From Wandonia haliotis (GTDB lineage Bacteria > Bacteroidota > Bacteroidia > Flavobacteriales_D > Crocinitomicaceae), in contig NZ_BAAAFH010000003.1 of NCBI RefSeq assembly GCF_039523435.1, positions 558,001 to 622,000 of the forward strand: 64,000 bases of DNA. The letters run 5' to 3'. The position numbers and the translations under genes were made by a program. The notes beneath the pieces are model-generated. The model searched no databases, was not told the DNA's origin, and worked only from the letters and a program-made list of their open reading frames with translations. Position 1 is the first letter of the stretch. The number at the start of each line of letters is the position of its first letter. Below, piece after piece: positions 25,125 to 32,390 of the stretch.

Positions 25125-27908
25125 ATGAATAAGTGGTTGTTGGTCTTATCTTTTTTTACAGCTTTACCAGGGTTCTCCCAAAAAGCAGAGTTGACGCATG
25201 AGCAATACGATGAGTGGAAGTCGTTGAAAAATACCGGAGTTTCCCGATCGGGAAAAATACTATTTTTTGAAACAGCCCCTTATAGAGGAGATGGTTTTTT
25301 AAGCTACAAAAACCTGAATGGTACTGACGCAGATACATTAGTACGTGGATATGATTTTCAAATTGGAAATAATGATTTGTTCTTTGTTGCCAAAATCAGA
25401 CCACAGTTTGATACAATTCGGAAATTGGAAATCGAAAAGGTAAAAAAGGAAAAACTTCCAAAGGACACTTTGTGGATCCATATTCCAGGGCAGGATACAT
25501 CATTTTATCTTGCAGATCTTCTGGATGTTAAAGTCTCTTCTTTTTCTGATTGGTTAATGTACCGAACGAATTCAAATGAATTGCCTCTTGAAAAAGGGAA
25601 GAAGAAAAAAAAGAAAAGAAAGAAGAAAGGAAAGGAACGACCTGATTCAAAAGGAAAATTGGTTACCTTATTCAACCCGATTACGTATGAAAAAGAACAA
25701 ATATTGGATGTTACGGACTATCATTTTAGTGATAGTGGAAGCTATATAAGTTTTGTTACACACCAGAAAAGAGAAGGTAAAGATGTGTACACGTTAGATG
25801 TTCGTAATCTGAAAGACCCTTCAAAAAATCAATTTTTCGGACCTTTTACTTTTGTAGGTAGGATGGTTTGGAACTCCGGAGAGGGTAAATTTGCTTTTTT
25901 GGCGAGCAGGGATACTGTTGAAAAGAATAAACATTTCGAACTATTTATTACTGATTTGGAAACGGATCAGCCTCAATTAGTGATTGACAGCTTATTTAGA
26001 GGGATGCCTAAAGGTCATGGTCCCAGTGAGTATGGTAATCTTATGTTTGCAGAGGATGCCGATCGATTATTCTTTGGGACATCTCCGCTTCCTGAAAGAG
26101 AGCAAAAAGATACACTAACAGAGGATGAGAAGGTAAAAGTAGATGTATGGGGATGGCAAGATGAAGAAATTCAACCCCAACAGTTGGTGAGTTTAAAAAG
26201 AAAACAAAAAGAAAATTTCCTCAGTTTCTATGACTGGCAAACCGGAAAGTTAGGAATTTTAGAAAGTGACTCGATGCAGGTGGTTTCTTTTAGTAAACAT
26301 CGTACAGGACACTTTTTACTTTCCAGTAATGAGCGTTACAGATGGGAGTCCGGGTGGAGTTTTCCCTGGAAAAATGATTACTATTTTGTACGAATTGAGG
26401 ACACTGAACCACAATTGTTTTTAGAAGGATGTACAGAGTCTTTGCATTTAGATCCGGAAGGAACAAAAGCAGTGTATTTTGATTCCAAAAAGGAAGAGTA
26501 CATGTTACATGATTTTGTTGCCGATAAGATCAATTGTCTGACATGTGGGTTTGATGCAGATTGGTTGGAGGATAATAATGGACAACCATACAAACCTACT
26601 GCGATTAATAAAGTGTATTGGGAAAACAGCAAAACACATCTTTGGCTAATGGCCAAACACGATCTATACAGAGTCCGGTATAATGGGACATCTTACCGGA
26701 ATATTTCAATTGCTTCGGAAAAGAGTTATCCTCAAAATTATGAAGTAATACAATGGGATAAAGATAGTTTGTATTACGACCCACATCGGGTGTGGATCAA
26801 GTCTCAGGATGATAAAACAAAGCAAGAAGCAATTTTCACCATTGATGAGCAATGGAATCTTGTAAAGCGAATGGAGGACAATGCGGCTCTATTTGGTTTT
26901 AATAAGTCAGAGGAAAGTGATGTAGTTACCTATCGAAGATCAACGGTAAGCGAGTATCCGGAGCTGTGGGTGACAGATGTACAGTTCACAAACCCTAAAG
27001 TGGTAACACATACGAATCCGCAACAAAAGGACTATAATTGGGCGAATGTTGAGTTGATTAAATGGAAAACCCCTTCAGGAAAGAGGCTTCAGGGATTGCT
27101 CTATACACCGGAAAATCTTGATCCAAAGAAAAAGTACCCACTATTGGTGTATTTCTATGAATTGAATAGTGATAACCTACACAGGCATTGGGTTCCCCGA
27201 CCAACAGCGTCCATTATTTTTCCTACGGAGTACGCTTCATCAGGATATGTCGTATTCATTCCGGATATCAGGTATGATGCAGGGAATCCAGCAGAGTCAG
27301 CTTACGATTGTATTGTTTCCGGGACAGATTATGTCTTAAAGAAATATCCGTTTACTGATTCAGGAAGAATGGGACTTCAGGGGCAGAGTTGGGGAGGTTA
27401 TCAGACAGCGCAACTCATAACTATGACGAATAGATATAAGGCTGCCATGGCTGGTGCTCCGGTGGCAAATATGTTCTCTGCTTATGGAGGAATTAGATGG
27501 GGAAGTGGTTTTAGCCGGATGTTTCAGTACGAGAGAACGCAAAGTCGTATTGGAGGAACCATTTGGGAAGAACCGGAACGTTATGTAGAAAACTCACCGT
27601 TATTTGGTCTTCCGAATGTAAAAACACCTCTTTTAATTATGCACAATGATAATGATGGTGCTGTTCCATGGTATCAGGGAATAGAGTTGTTTATGGGATT
27701 ACGTCGATTAAATAAACCCGTTTGGTTGTTAAATTACAACGGCGACAAACATAACCTGATGAAGGAATCTAACCGACGAGATTTAAGTATACGGATGAAG
27801 CAATTTTTCGATCATTATTTGTTGAACAAGCCTGCACCTAAATGGATGGTAGACGGAATCCCTGCGATAGATAAAGGGAAAGACAATGGTTTGGAATTGG
27901 TAGATTAA
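25125..27908 (+). CDS. Secreted S9-family serine peptidase (prolyl oligopeptidase fold)
   Basis: 927 residues. Signal peptide (MNKWLLVLSFFTALPGFSQ), then a long beta-propeller-like region (about 20-620), then an S9 catalytic domain. The nucleophile is Ser755 in GLQGQSWGGYQ, the Asp is Asp844 (NDNDGAVPW), and the His is His876 (GDKHNL), a complete triad. A dense Lys/Arg tract at about residues 153-175 (EKGKKKKKKRKKKGKE) interrupts the propeller and is unusual. The enzyme would cleave short peptides after Pro or similar residues in the periplasm or at the surface. No T9SS domain is present, so it is probably periplasmic. The start ATG is the only one before the signal peptide. Confidence 0.93.
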   Translation: MNKWLLVLSFFTALPGFSQKAELTHEQYDEWKSLKNTGVSRSGKILFFETAPYRGDGFLSYKNLNGTDADTLVRGYDFQIGNNDLFFVAKIRPQFDTIRKLEIEKVKKEKLPKDTLWIHIPGQDTSFYLADLLDVKVSSFSDWLMYRTNSNELPLEKGKKKKKKRKKKGKERPDSKGKLVTLFNPITYEKEQILDVTDYHFSDSGSYISFVTHQKREGKDVYTLDVRNLKDPSKNQFFGPFTFVGRMVWNSGEGKFAFLASRDTVEKNKHFELFITDLETDQPQLVIDSLFRGMPKGHGPSEYGNLMFAEDADRLFFGTSPLPEREQKDTLTEDEKVKVDVWGWQDEEIQPQQLVSLKRKQKENFLSFYDWQTGKLGILESDSMQVVSFSKHRTGHFLLSSNERYRWESGWSFPWKNDYYFVRIEDTEPQLFLEGCTESLHLDPEGTKAVYFDSKKEEYMLHDFVADKINCLTCGFDADWLEDNNGQPYKPTAINKVYWENSKTHLWLMAKHDLYRVRYNGTSYRNISIASEKSYPQNYEVIQWDKDSLYYDPHRVWIKSQDDKTKQEAIFTIDEQWNLVKRMEDNAALFGFNKSEESDVVTYRRSTVSEYPELWVTDVQFTNPKVVTHTNPQQKDYNWANVELIKWKTPSGKRLQGLLYTPENLDPKKKYPLLVYFYELNSDNLHRHWVPRPTASIIFPTEYASSGYVVFIPDIRYDAGNPAESAYDCIVSGTDYVLKKYPFTDSGRMGLQGQSWGGYQTAQLITMTNRYKAAMAGAPVANMFSAYGGIRWGSGFSRMFQYERTQSRIGGTIWEEPERYVENSPLFGLPNVKTPLLIMHNDNDGAVPWYQGIELFMGLRRLNKPVWLLNYNGDKHNLMKESNRRDLSIRMKQFFDHYLLNKPAPKWMVDGIPAIDKGKDNGLELVD

Positions 27909-28088
27909 GTGTCTTTTTTGCTTGCTTTTCAGTGTTTTATATTCAGGCTTAAATTTTTTATTGAAATTGATTTTTGAAATAGAAAATACTATAAATTCGA
28001 TGAAAAATTGAGTACTGCTGAGTAAGCGATAGTCACCTACTAAAAGGGATGAGGCCGAGGGGGCATTAATTAGTAAATTGATGGTTTT

Positions 28089-28676
28089 ATGATTCATCCA
28101 AAAACTGAACTGAGGTTCATTGATGACCATGTGGGATATGGCGTATTTGCAACTGATGATATTCCCGAAGGAACAATTGTATACGTAAAAGATTCTTTGG
28201 AGTTAGTGGTTACTCCTACCGATTACCTGTTGCATTCTGAGGAAGTAAAAGAAGTTATAGAGAAGTATTCCTATATTGATCAGAATGGGAACCGTATAAT
28301 TAGCTGGGATTTTGCAAAGTATGTAAATCATTGCTGCAATTGCAATACAATAAGTACAGGATATGGTTTTGAAATAGCTATTCGTGATATCCAAAAAGGA
28401 GAACAGATTACTGACGAATATGGGATTTTTAACCTGACTTACCCTATGGAGGTTAGTTGTGGCTCTGCTAATTGCAGAAAAGTAATTAAACCAGATGATT
28501 TTGATACCTATTATAAGGAGTGGGATAATAAAATCAGGAAGTCAATTGTAAGATTGTTTGAAGTAGAGCAACCTCTTATGTCTTTTGTAGAAAAAGAATC
28601 CAGAGAAGAACTAGATTCTTTTTTCCAGAATCCGGACTCCTATAAATCAGTTTACGCCTTAAAGTTTAAATCTTAG
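28089..28676 (+). CDS. SET-domain protein (candidate lysine methyltransferase)
   Basis: 195 residues. The SET signature is visible: the N-terminal GYGVFATDDIPEGTIV segment (SET motif I), the catalytic NHCCNCN (the N-H-x-C-x-x-N class), the GEQITDEYG motif (GE-x-x-T-x-DY), and a post-SET-like Cys cluster CGSANCR. SET enzymes transfer methyl groups from SAM to protein lysines. Bacterial members are uncommon, so the substrate is open. The start ATG at 28089 follows a very short unrelated open frame. It lies directly left of the accessory cassette array at 28697-31746 and has no attC of its own, so it is treated as native rather than part of the array. Confidence 0.85.
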   Translation: MIHPKTELRFIDDHVGYGVFATDDIPEGTIVYVKDSLELVVTPTDYLLHSEEVKEVIEKYSYIDQNGNRIISWDFAKYVNHCCNCNTISTGYGFEIAIRDIQKGEQITDEYGIFNLTYPMEVSCGSANCRKVIKPDDFDTYYKEWDNKIRKSIVRLFEVEQPLMSFVEKESREELDSFFQNPDSYKSVYALKFKS

Positions 28677-28728
28677 CAGATTAGATGTATAACTGAGTTG
28701 TATGCCATGCTGAAACCAGCCCACAAAA

Positions 28729-28787
28729 GCACATTTCCAATTCGCACTTTCCAACACACAGACCAAAAATTGCAAAAGAGCTATTTC
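28729..28787 (+). repeat. Left copy of a hairpin-containing direct repeat
   Basis: About 59 bases nearly matching 31004-31061 (right copy), with a 23-base identical core (CAGACCAAAAATTGC through AAAAGAGC). Within it, AGCACATTTCCAATT (28728-28742) can pair with AATTGCAAAAGAGCT (28768-28782), 12 of 15 positions. It lies just inside the start of cassette 1. Confidence 0.8.
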
Positions 28788-28817
28788 TACCCGACTCCCT
28801 GACTGAAATGCTAACTT

Positions 28818-28864
28818 TAGTATGTAGTACAAAAAGAAGACTATAATTAGCTTTGTACATACTA
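28818..28864 (+). promoter_or_regulatory. Candidate controller-protein operator overlapping a promoter
   Basis: An imperfect dyad has left arm TAGTATGTAGTACAAA (28818-28833) and right arm TTTGTACATACTA (28852-28864); the left arm carries a two-base insertion. The right arm overlaps TAGCTTTG (28848-28855), a TAnnTTTG match 18 bases before the ATG at 28874. This is the arrangement expected for autoregulation of an R-M operon by a C protein binding near its own start. Confidence 0.5.
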
Positions 28865-28873
28865 CAATTAGCA

Positions 28874-29095
28874 ATGGATTCAAATTCAGATATACTAAAA
28901 AGGTTCGGTGACAGAATAAGAGACTATCGAAAGAAAAACAACATGTCACAAGAAGAACTTGCTGAAAAAGCTAGGCTTCATAGGACATATATTGGTATGA
29001 TAGAAAGGGCAGAAAAAAACATAACCCTGATAAATATTGAAAAAGTTGCTAATGCACTTGAAATTAATTTATCAGAGATCTTCAATGACTTATAA
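28874..29095 (+). CDS. XRE-family HTH regulator, candidate R-M controller (C) protein
   Basis: 73 residues from the ATG at 28874 (MDSNSDILKRFG); the open frame starts seven codons earlier. One HTH_XRE domain fills the protein: RIRDYRKKNNMSQEELAEKARLHRTYIGMIERAEKNITL, then a short helix ending in LSEIFNDL. Small size, position directly upstream of a restriction endonuclease and an 11-base overlap with it are classic for controller proteins that delay endonuclease expression until methylation is complete. A dyad operator overlaps its promoter. No conserved cysteine or sensor domain is present. Confidence 0.88.
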   Translation: MDSNSDILKRFGDRIRDYRKKNNMSQEELAEKARLHRTYIGMIERAEKNITLINIEKVANALEINLSEIFNDL

Positions 29096-29960
29096 AGAAA
29101 TACTTGAATTAGCAGGAAAGCATTTAGAGTCACTAGTTGGCTCACAAATGGATGTAGTTGATATAACAAAACCACCAACACTTGAATATGCTGAACATCT
29201 TGCTAAAACAGTTTCTAAGCTTTCGCCTTTAGTAGGAAATATGATTGAGTTTAAAGTTTGTGAAGAATTAAATACTCTTGACTGGAAAGGGCTTGGAGAG
29301 TGGAAAAGACAAGACCCAGGATTTCCTGACACTATTTTTGATGGTAAAATTGAACCGCAACCAGGAATAGAAATTAAGACATGGTTTCCTCTTGCTACAG
29401 AGATTACTGCCAGATTTAAAGACAGTATTAATCATTTTGACCAAGATCAAACTCATGTTGCTCTTGTGGCATGGTTACCTGAATATATTATTTATGGTAA
29501 GCCTGTTTTAATTGATGTTTGGGTTGGTTCTGCTAAAAGCTTAGCAAGTGCTAGAGATAGTCATTATCACAGACCTCCTGATTACTTAGTTTTTGAGCCA
29601 GAAGATACCTCTTCAAGAACTTCAAATTTGCAACAAACAAATACAAATGGTTATAAATTTCAAGGTGATTCTTCTTTACTCAAAAAAGCAGAGAAAGATA
29701 TTTTAAGTTGGGGGGCAAATGGGAAAGTATATGAACCGACTGTTGAATACCAAACCAAATTAAAAGGTCTCCTTGGCAAATACCCATATCGTTTGGATAC
29801 TAACTTTGCAAAAATGGATAGAATTCAACATGAAAGCATGGAAGAATTTAAGTCTAAAGTACTAGAATCAAAATTGCATGGTCATAGGATAAAAGAATGG
29901 GCAAAACTGATTAGTGATTCTAAAACAAACACTATTGATCTAATAAAAGATTTAATTTAG
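29085..29960 (+). CDS. Type II restriction endonuclease, PD-(D/E)XK type
   Basis: 291 residues from the ATG at 29085 (MTYKEILELAGKH), overlapping the end of the controller gene by 11 bases; longer starts upstream would lie in the controller reading region. The catalytic signature is Pro-Asp82 followed by a 13-residue gap and Glu96-Ile-Lys98, i.e. PD...EIK, the PD-(D/E)XK nuclease core. The rest is helical and lacks a clear DNA-binding motif. It would cleave unmethylated DNA at the site protected by the neighbouring methyltransferase. The specific recognition sequence cannot be read. It overlaps the convergent methyltransferase by 29 bases at the 3' ends. Confidence 0.85.
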   Translation: MTYKEILELAGKHLESLVGSQMDVVDITKPPTLEYAEHLAKTVSKLSPLVGNMIEFKVCEELNTLDWKGLGEWKRQDPGFPDTIFDGKIEPQPGIEIKTWFPLATEITARFKDSINHFDQDQTHVALVAWLPEYIIYGKPVLIDVWVGSAKSLASARDSHYHRPPDYLVFEPEDTSSRTSNLQQTNTNGYKFQGDSSLLKKAEKDILSWGANGKVYEPTVEYQTKLKGLLGKYPYRLDTNFAKMDRIQHESMEEFKSKVLESKLHGHRIKEWAKLISDSKTNTIDLIKDLI

Positions 29961-30927
29961 GTTGATCTAAAATAGATTTCACCCTGTTTTCAGCGTGCTT
30001 AAATATTTCTCCATTTATTTCAGACGCATAAGCAACTCTGTTTAAATTGTGAGCTGCAATAGCACCTGAAAACAATCCTCCAAATGGTTCCCATATTACA
30101 TCACCTATATCAGAAGAGATGTCAATTATTATTTCCATTAATTTTAATGGTTTTTGATTGAGATGTAATGATTTTGAGCCGTTTTTTAAGCGTTCTTTAC
30201 CGTTTAATGGTGGGTGTTCCCATACGTTAGATACACCAAAAGGGCATTTGAATTTAGCCCTCATTTTATCCCATTCATCTTTTGAAATAGGATCGATTCC
30301 ATTTAAAGAGAAATATGGTTTGCCTTCAACTTTACCATTTTCATTTGCATATTTTGTGAACTTCTCAAAAGCTTCACTAGGTGGGAAATACCATAAATCG
30401 CAGGTAGTGAAATATTTTCTCGTTGCAGCATTTTTCACTCCACAAGCCTCATTGGTTTTAGATAATGGTAAGCCTGTTCTTTTCCATTCATATCTTAACC
30501 ACTCTTGCATGCTTAAGCTGTTTCCATCAATAACAAACTCTGGCTTTAATACATATTGAACACAAACTTCAGTCACTACTGGTAATTTTCTCAAAGTTTT
30601 TGTGTTTGCATTTCCTGCAATATGAGCTTTACCTTTATTCCAAATATGGCAATTAACAAACTCCCAACCATATTTTTCTAGAACCGGATGAACATTTGCC
30701 CAACCAAGTTCAGTATTCCAAAACCAAAGAGTTGTATTAGGAGTTGATGATTCAGCCCATGCCTTAATGAAAGGTTCATAAACCTTTCCAAGATTTTTAG
30801 CTGATTTTGGGTCACCAGGAAAGCCACCAATACCATATGGACCATCTGAAATTATAACAGTTGGAGCATCCCAACTTTTATATAAATTTAAAAAATCGCC
30901 TTCTTCAATTAGTAATCTCTGATCCAT
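29932..30927 (-). CDS. DNA methyltransferase of the R-M pair (beta-class, DGPY motif)
   Basis: 331 residues. The catalytic motif IV is SDGPYG at residues 27-32, a DPPY variant near the N-terminus, and the SAM-binding motif I is WEPFGGLFSGAI near residue 285. The order IV then I defines beta-class DNA methyltransferases. The middle part would be the target-recognition region. Adenine-N6 or cytosine-N4 cannot be decided because the motif has Gly at the second position. It faces the endonuclease and their 3' ends overlap by 29 bases. A minus-strand TATTTTTG (30968-30961) is a plausible -7 element about 33 bases before the ATG. Confidence 0.92.
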   Translation of the reverse strand: MDQRLLIEEGDFLNLYKSWDAPTVIISDGPYGIGGFPGDPKSAKNLGKVYEPFIKAWAESSTPNTTLWFWNTELGWANVHPVLEKYGWEFVNCHIWNKGKAHIAGNANTKTLRKLPVVTEVCVQYVLKPEFVIDGNSLSMQEWLRYEWKRTGLPLSKTNEACGVKNAATRKYFTTCDLWYFPPSEAFEKFTKYANENGKVEGKPYFSLNGIDPISKDEWDKMRAKFKCPFGVSNVWEHPPLNGKERLKNGSKSLHLNQKPLKLMEIIIDISSDIGDVIWEPFGGLFSGAIAAHNLNRVAYASEINGEIFKHAENRVKSILDQPKLNLLLDQ

Positions 30928-30960
30928 CTAAATTTGATAATACATGATAATTATAGTATG

Positions 30961-30968
30961 CAAAAATA
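30961..30968 (-). promoter_or_regulatory. TAnnTTTG promoter element for the methyltransferase
   Basis: TATTTTTG on the minus strand, 33 bases before the methyltransferase ATG at 30927. Nearby TAGTATG matches the left arm of the controller dyad and may be a second controller site. Confidence 0.45.
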
Positions 30969-31003
30969 AAACTTATAAATGGTTTTTCCAACCCTAATTC
31001 AAT

Positions 31004-31061
31004 GCACATTTGCAATTCGCACAACCTAGCCCCCAGACCAAAAATTGCAAAAGAGCATTTC
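31004..31061 (+). repeat. Right copy of the hairpin-containing direct repeat
   Basis: 58 bases matching 28729-28787. Here TGCACATTTGCAATT (31003-31017) pairs with AATTGCAAAAGAGCA (31043-31057) at 13 of 15 positions. The outermost pair is T-A here and A-T in the left copy, a compensating change that supports a real stem. It lies 27 bases before the first attC-like palindrome. Confidence 0.8.
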
Positions 31062-31088
31062 ACGCTGACCCTGAAAGCAGAAAGCACG

Positions 31089-31224
31089 GGCATACAACAA
31101 TTTGTATAAGCAATAGCGGCAAAAGTGCTAAATTTTAAGGTCTGCAATCCGCTCAAATTTCATCATAATTTGATAAGTTTGTAGCACGCAAACCGCTACT
31201 GCTCATACAAGTGGCCGTTATGGG
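31089..31224 (+). repeat. attC-like palindrome 1 (end of the R-M cassette)
   Basis: 136 bases. It opens with GGCATACAAC and closes with GTTATGGG. The stem TTGTATAAGCAATAGCGG (31102-31119) pairs with CCGCTACTGCTCATACAA (31193-31210), 16 of 18 positions, and a further inner pair GTGCTA (31125-31130) with TAGCAC (31182-31187). A 6-base spacer (GTGGCC) separates the stem from GTT and a 3-base spacer follows AAC. This asymmetry also occurs in the second palindrome. Confidence 0.62.
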
Positions 31225-31251
31225 TAATAAGCTAAAAAAAATGAAATCGAA

Positions 31252-31659
31252 ATGAAAACAAGGTTCTCAATAATCACAATATTCCTGATGGGGTTGCTAT
31301 TGTTTGGTTGTGGTGAAAATTTGAATCTGATAATTGATGAAACTAGAGAGATATGCATCATGGATCAGAAGAAATATTGGACAGAACCACTTAAAGATTC
31401 AATTCAAAATTCAGGATGTATAATGCTCAAACCAAATTCAGCGGAAATTATAGCATTGTCCAGTTGGTTTAAGGAAAATCAATCAAACTGGAGAAGTAAT
31501 ATAGCTTCATTTGCCATGCCAAAGTATTCATTTGAATATGACCATTATAAATTTAGAATATTAGAAAAGGTCATCGTGGTAAATTTCACCGATGAAAAAG
31601 GAGAACCGAAACAATATACACAGGATATTGATATATCGAATTTCAATTTCCTTGATTAA
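31252..31659 (+). CDS. Small lipoprotein of unknown function (cassette 2)
   Basis: 135 residues. Lipoprotein signal peptide with lipobox LLFGC (Cys20), so it should be acylated and anchored in a membrane. The mature part has no recognised domain; it includes two further Cys and an aromatic-rich middle (SWFKENQSNWRSN). It is the sole gene of the second cassette, between GTTATGGGTA at 31217 and TACCCATAAC at 31664. A cassette carrying one small lipoprotein gene is common for integron-type arrays. No function can be assigned, and no promoter was identified. Confidence 0.75.
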   Translation: MKTRFSIITIFLMGLLLFGCGENLNLIIDETREICIMDQKKYWTEPLKDSIQNSGCIMLKPNSAEIIALSSWFKENQSNWRSNIASFAMPKYSFEYDHYKFRILEKVIVVNFTDEKGEPKQYTQDIDISNFNFLD

Positions 31660-31663
31660 AAAA

Positions 31664-31746
31664 TACCCATAACAAGCGCTAAGCAAAATGGCGCACGTAC
31701 ACACGTGTTAGAAAGCACCAAATTGCCTAGCGCCAAACCGTTAGTT
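31664..31746 (+). repeat. attC-like palindrome 2 (end of the lipoprotein cassette)
   Basis: 83 bases. It opens with TACCCATAAC and closes at GTTAG (31740-31744). The stem GCGCTAAGC (31676-31684) pairs with GCCTAGCGC (31725-31733), 8 of 9, and inner AAAATGGCGC pairs with GCACCAAATT at 7 of 10. A 6-base spacer (CAAACC) precedes GTT and a 2-base spacer follows AAC, like palindrome 1. Confidence 0.58.
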
Positions 31747-31763
31747 TTCATACCTGTATTTTA

Positions 31764-31801
31764 ATGCCTTCAGATCATTTCTGAAGGCGTTAAATGTTTT
31801 T
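31764..31801 (+). terminator. Rho-independent terminator right of the array
   Basis: GCCTTCAG (31766-31773) and CTGAAGGC (31781-31788) form an 8-bp stem with a 7-base loop. A T-rich stretch follows a few bases later. If the array inserted here, this was probably the terminator of the SET gene. Confidence 0.6.
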
Positions 31802-32033
31802 ATTACCTACTATTTTCCTATTGAATTACTCATCTTATATAAACTTTATTTAAGATTAAGTCTTTTATTATCAGGTATAAAACCATTTTTTAAATGATTT
31901 CAAACGAATAACTTCCGTATACAAATAATTAATAAACGAAAAGCTTCTTGATACTGTCTCAACTTTGCAGTGTCGATTGATGATCAACTCACTCGACGTG
32001 TTGAAATTAACTAACATCAAAAAAATTAACAGT
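31802..32033. other. Gene-free stretch before the ssb pair
   Basis: About 230 AT-rich bases with no supported gene, RNA or palindrome. A CAACTTTG near 31961-31968 is a one-mismatch TAnnTTTG match and the best promoter candidate for ssb. Confidence 0.5.
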
Positions 32034-32372
32034 ATGAGCACGTTAAGAAACAAAGTAGCATTAGTTGGACGTACAGGAATTGAGCCTGAAGTTAGAAATT
32101 TTGAAAACGGACGTAAATTTGTGCGTTTAACATTAGCAACAAGTGAGTCATATCGAAACAAAAGTGGCGAACGCGTTGAAAATACCCAATGGCATACCGT
32201 TGTTGCGTGGGGAAAACTTGCAGGGATTTTTGAAAGCTATGTCAGTAAAGGACAGGAAATCATGGTGGAGGGTAAACTTATTACCCGGAGCTATGATGAC
32301 AAAAATGGCGATAAGAAGTACTTTACGGAAATCGAGGCATCAGACGTATTGCTTTTAGGAAAGAAAAATTAA
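32034..32372 (+). CDS. ssb: Single-stranded DNA-binding protein, short form (first of a pair)
   Basis: 112 residues from the ATG at 32034 (MSTLRNKVALVGRTG). It is one OB fold of the bacterial SSB type: NKVALVGRTGIEPEV, the conserved FVRLTLATSESY and NTQWHTVVAWGKLAGIFESYVSKGQEIMVEGKL. It lacks the flexible tail and the acidic tip that classical SSB uses to recruit partners. It binds single-stranded DNA in the cytoplasm. A second short SSB follows 18 bases later, and the two are probably one transcript. An in-frame stretch upstream to 31965 is not used. Confidence 0.92.
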   Translation: MSTLRNKVALVGRTGIEPEVRNFENGRKFVRLTLATSESYRNKSGERVENTQWHTVVAWGKLAGIFESYVSKGQEIMVEGKLITRSYDDKNGDKKYFTEIEASDVLLLGKKN

Positions 32373-32390
32373 CCTTAAAACTTACCGATT

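Larger units (their letters stand above)
28697..31746. mobile_element. Candidate two-cassette integron-type array without integrase (R-M cassette plus lipoprotein cassette)
   Basis: Cassette 1 begins GTTGTATGCC (28697-28706) and its exact reverse complement GGCATACAAC opens the long palindrome at 31089. Cassette 2 begins GTTATGGGTA (31217-31226) and its exact complement TACCCATAAC opens the second palindrome at 31664. Each palindrome ends in a GTT (31217 and 31740), the point where the next unit begins. This alternation, with palindromes of about 136 and 83 bp, is the layout of attC-flanked cassettes. No integrase gene lies in the window. The R boxes outside the GTT/AAC core deviate from the classical RYYYAAC/GTTRRRY consensus, so the class is inferred. 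Confidence 0.6.

Noticed and set aside
28089..28697. SET gene as the first cassette of the array
   Set aside because: No attC-like palindrome separates it from 28697, and no matching complement opens before it; treated as native to the locus.
28729..31061. Direct repeats as transposon target-site duplications
   Set aside because: At 58-59 bases they are far too long, lie inside the cassette ends, and no transposase is present.
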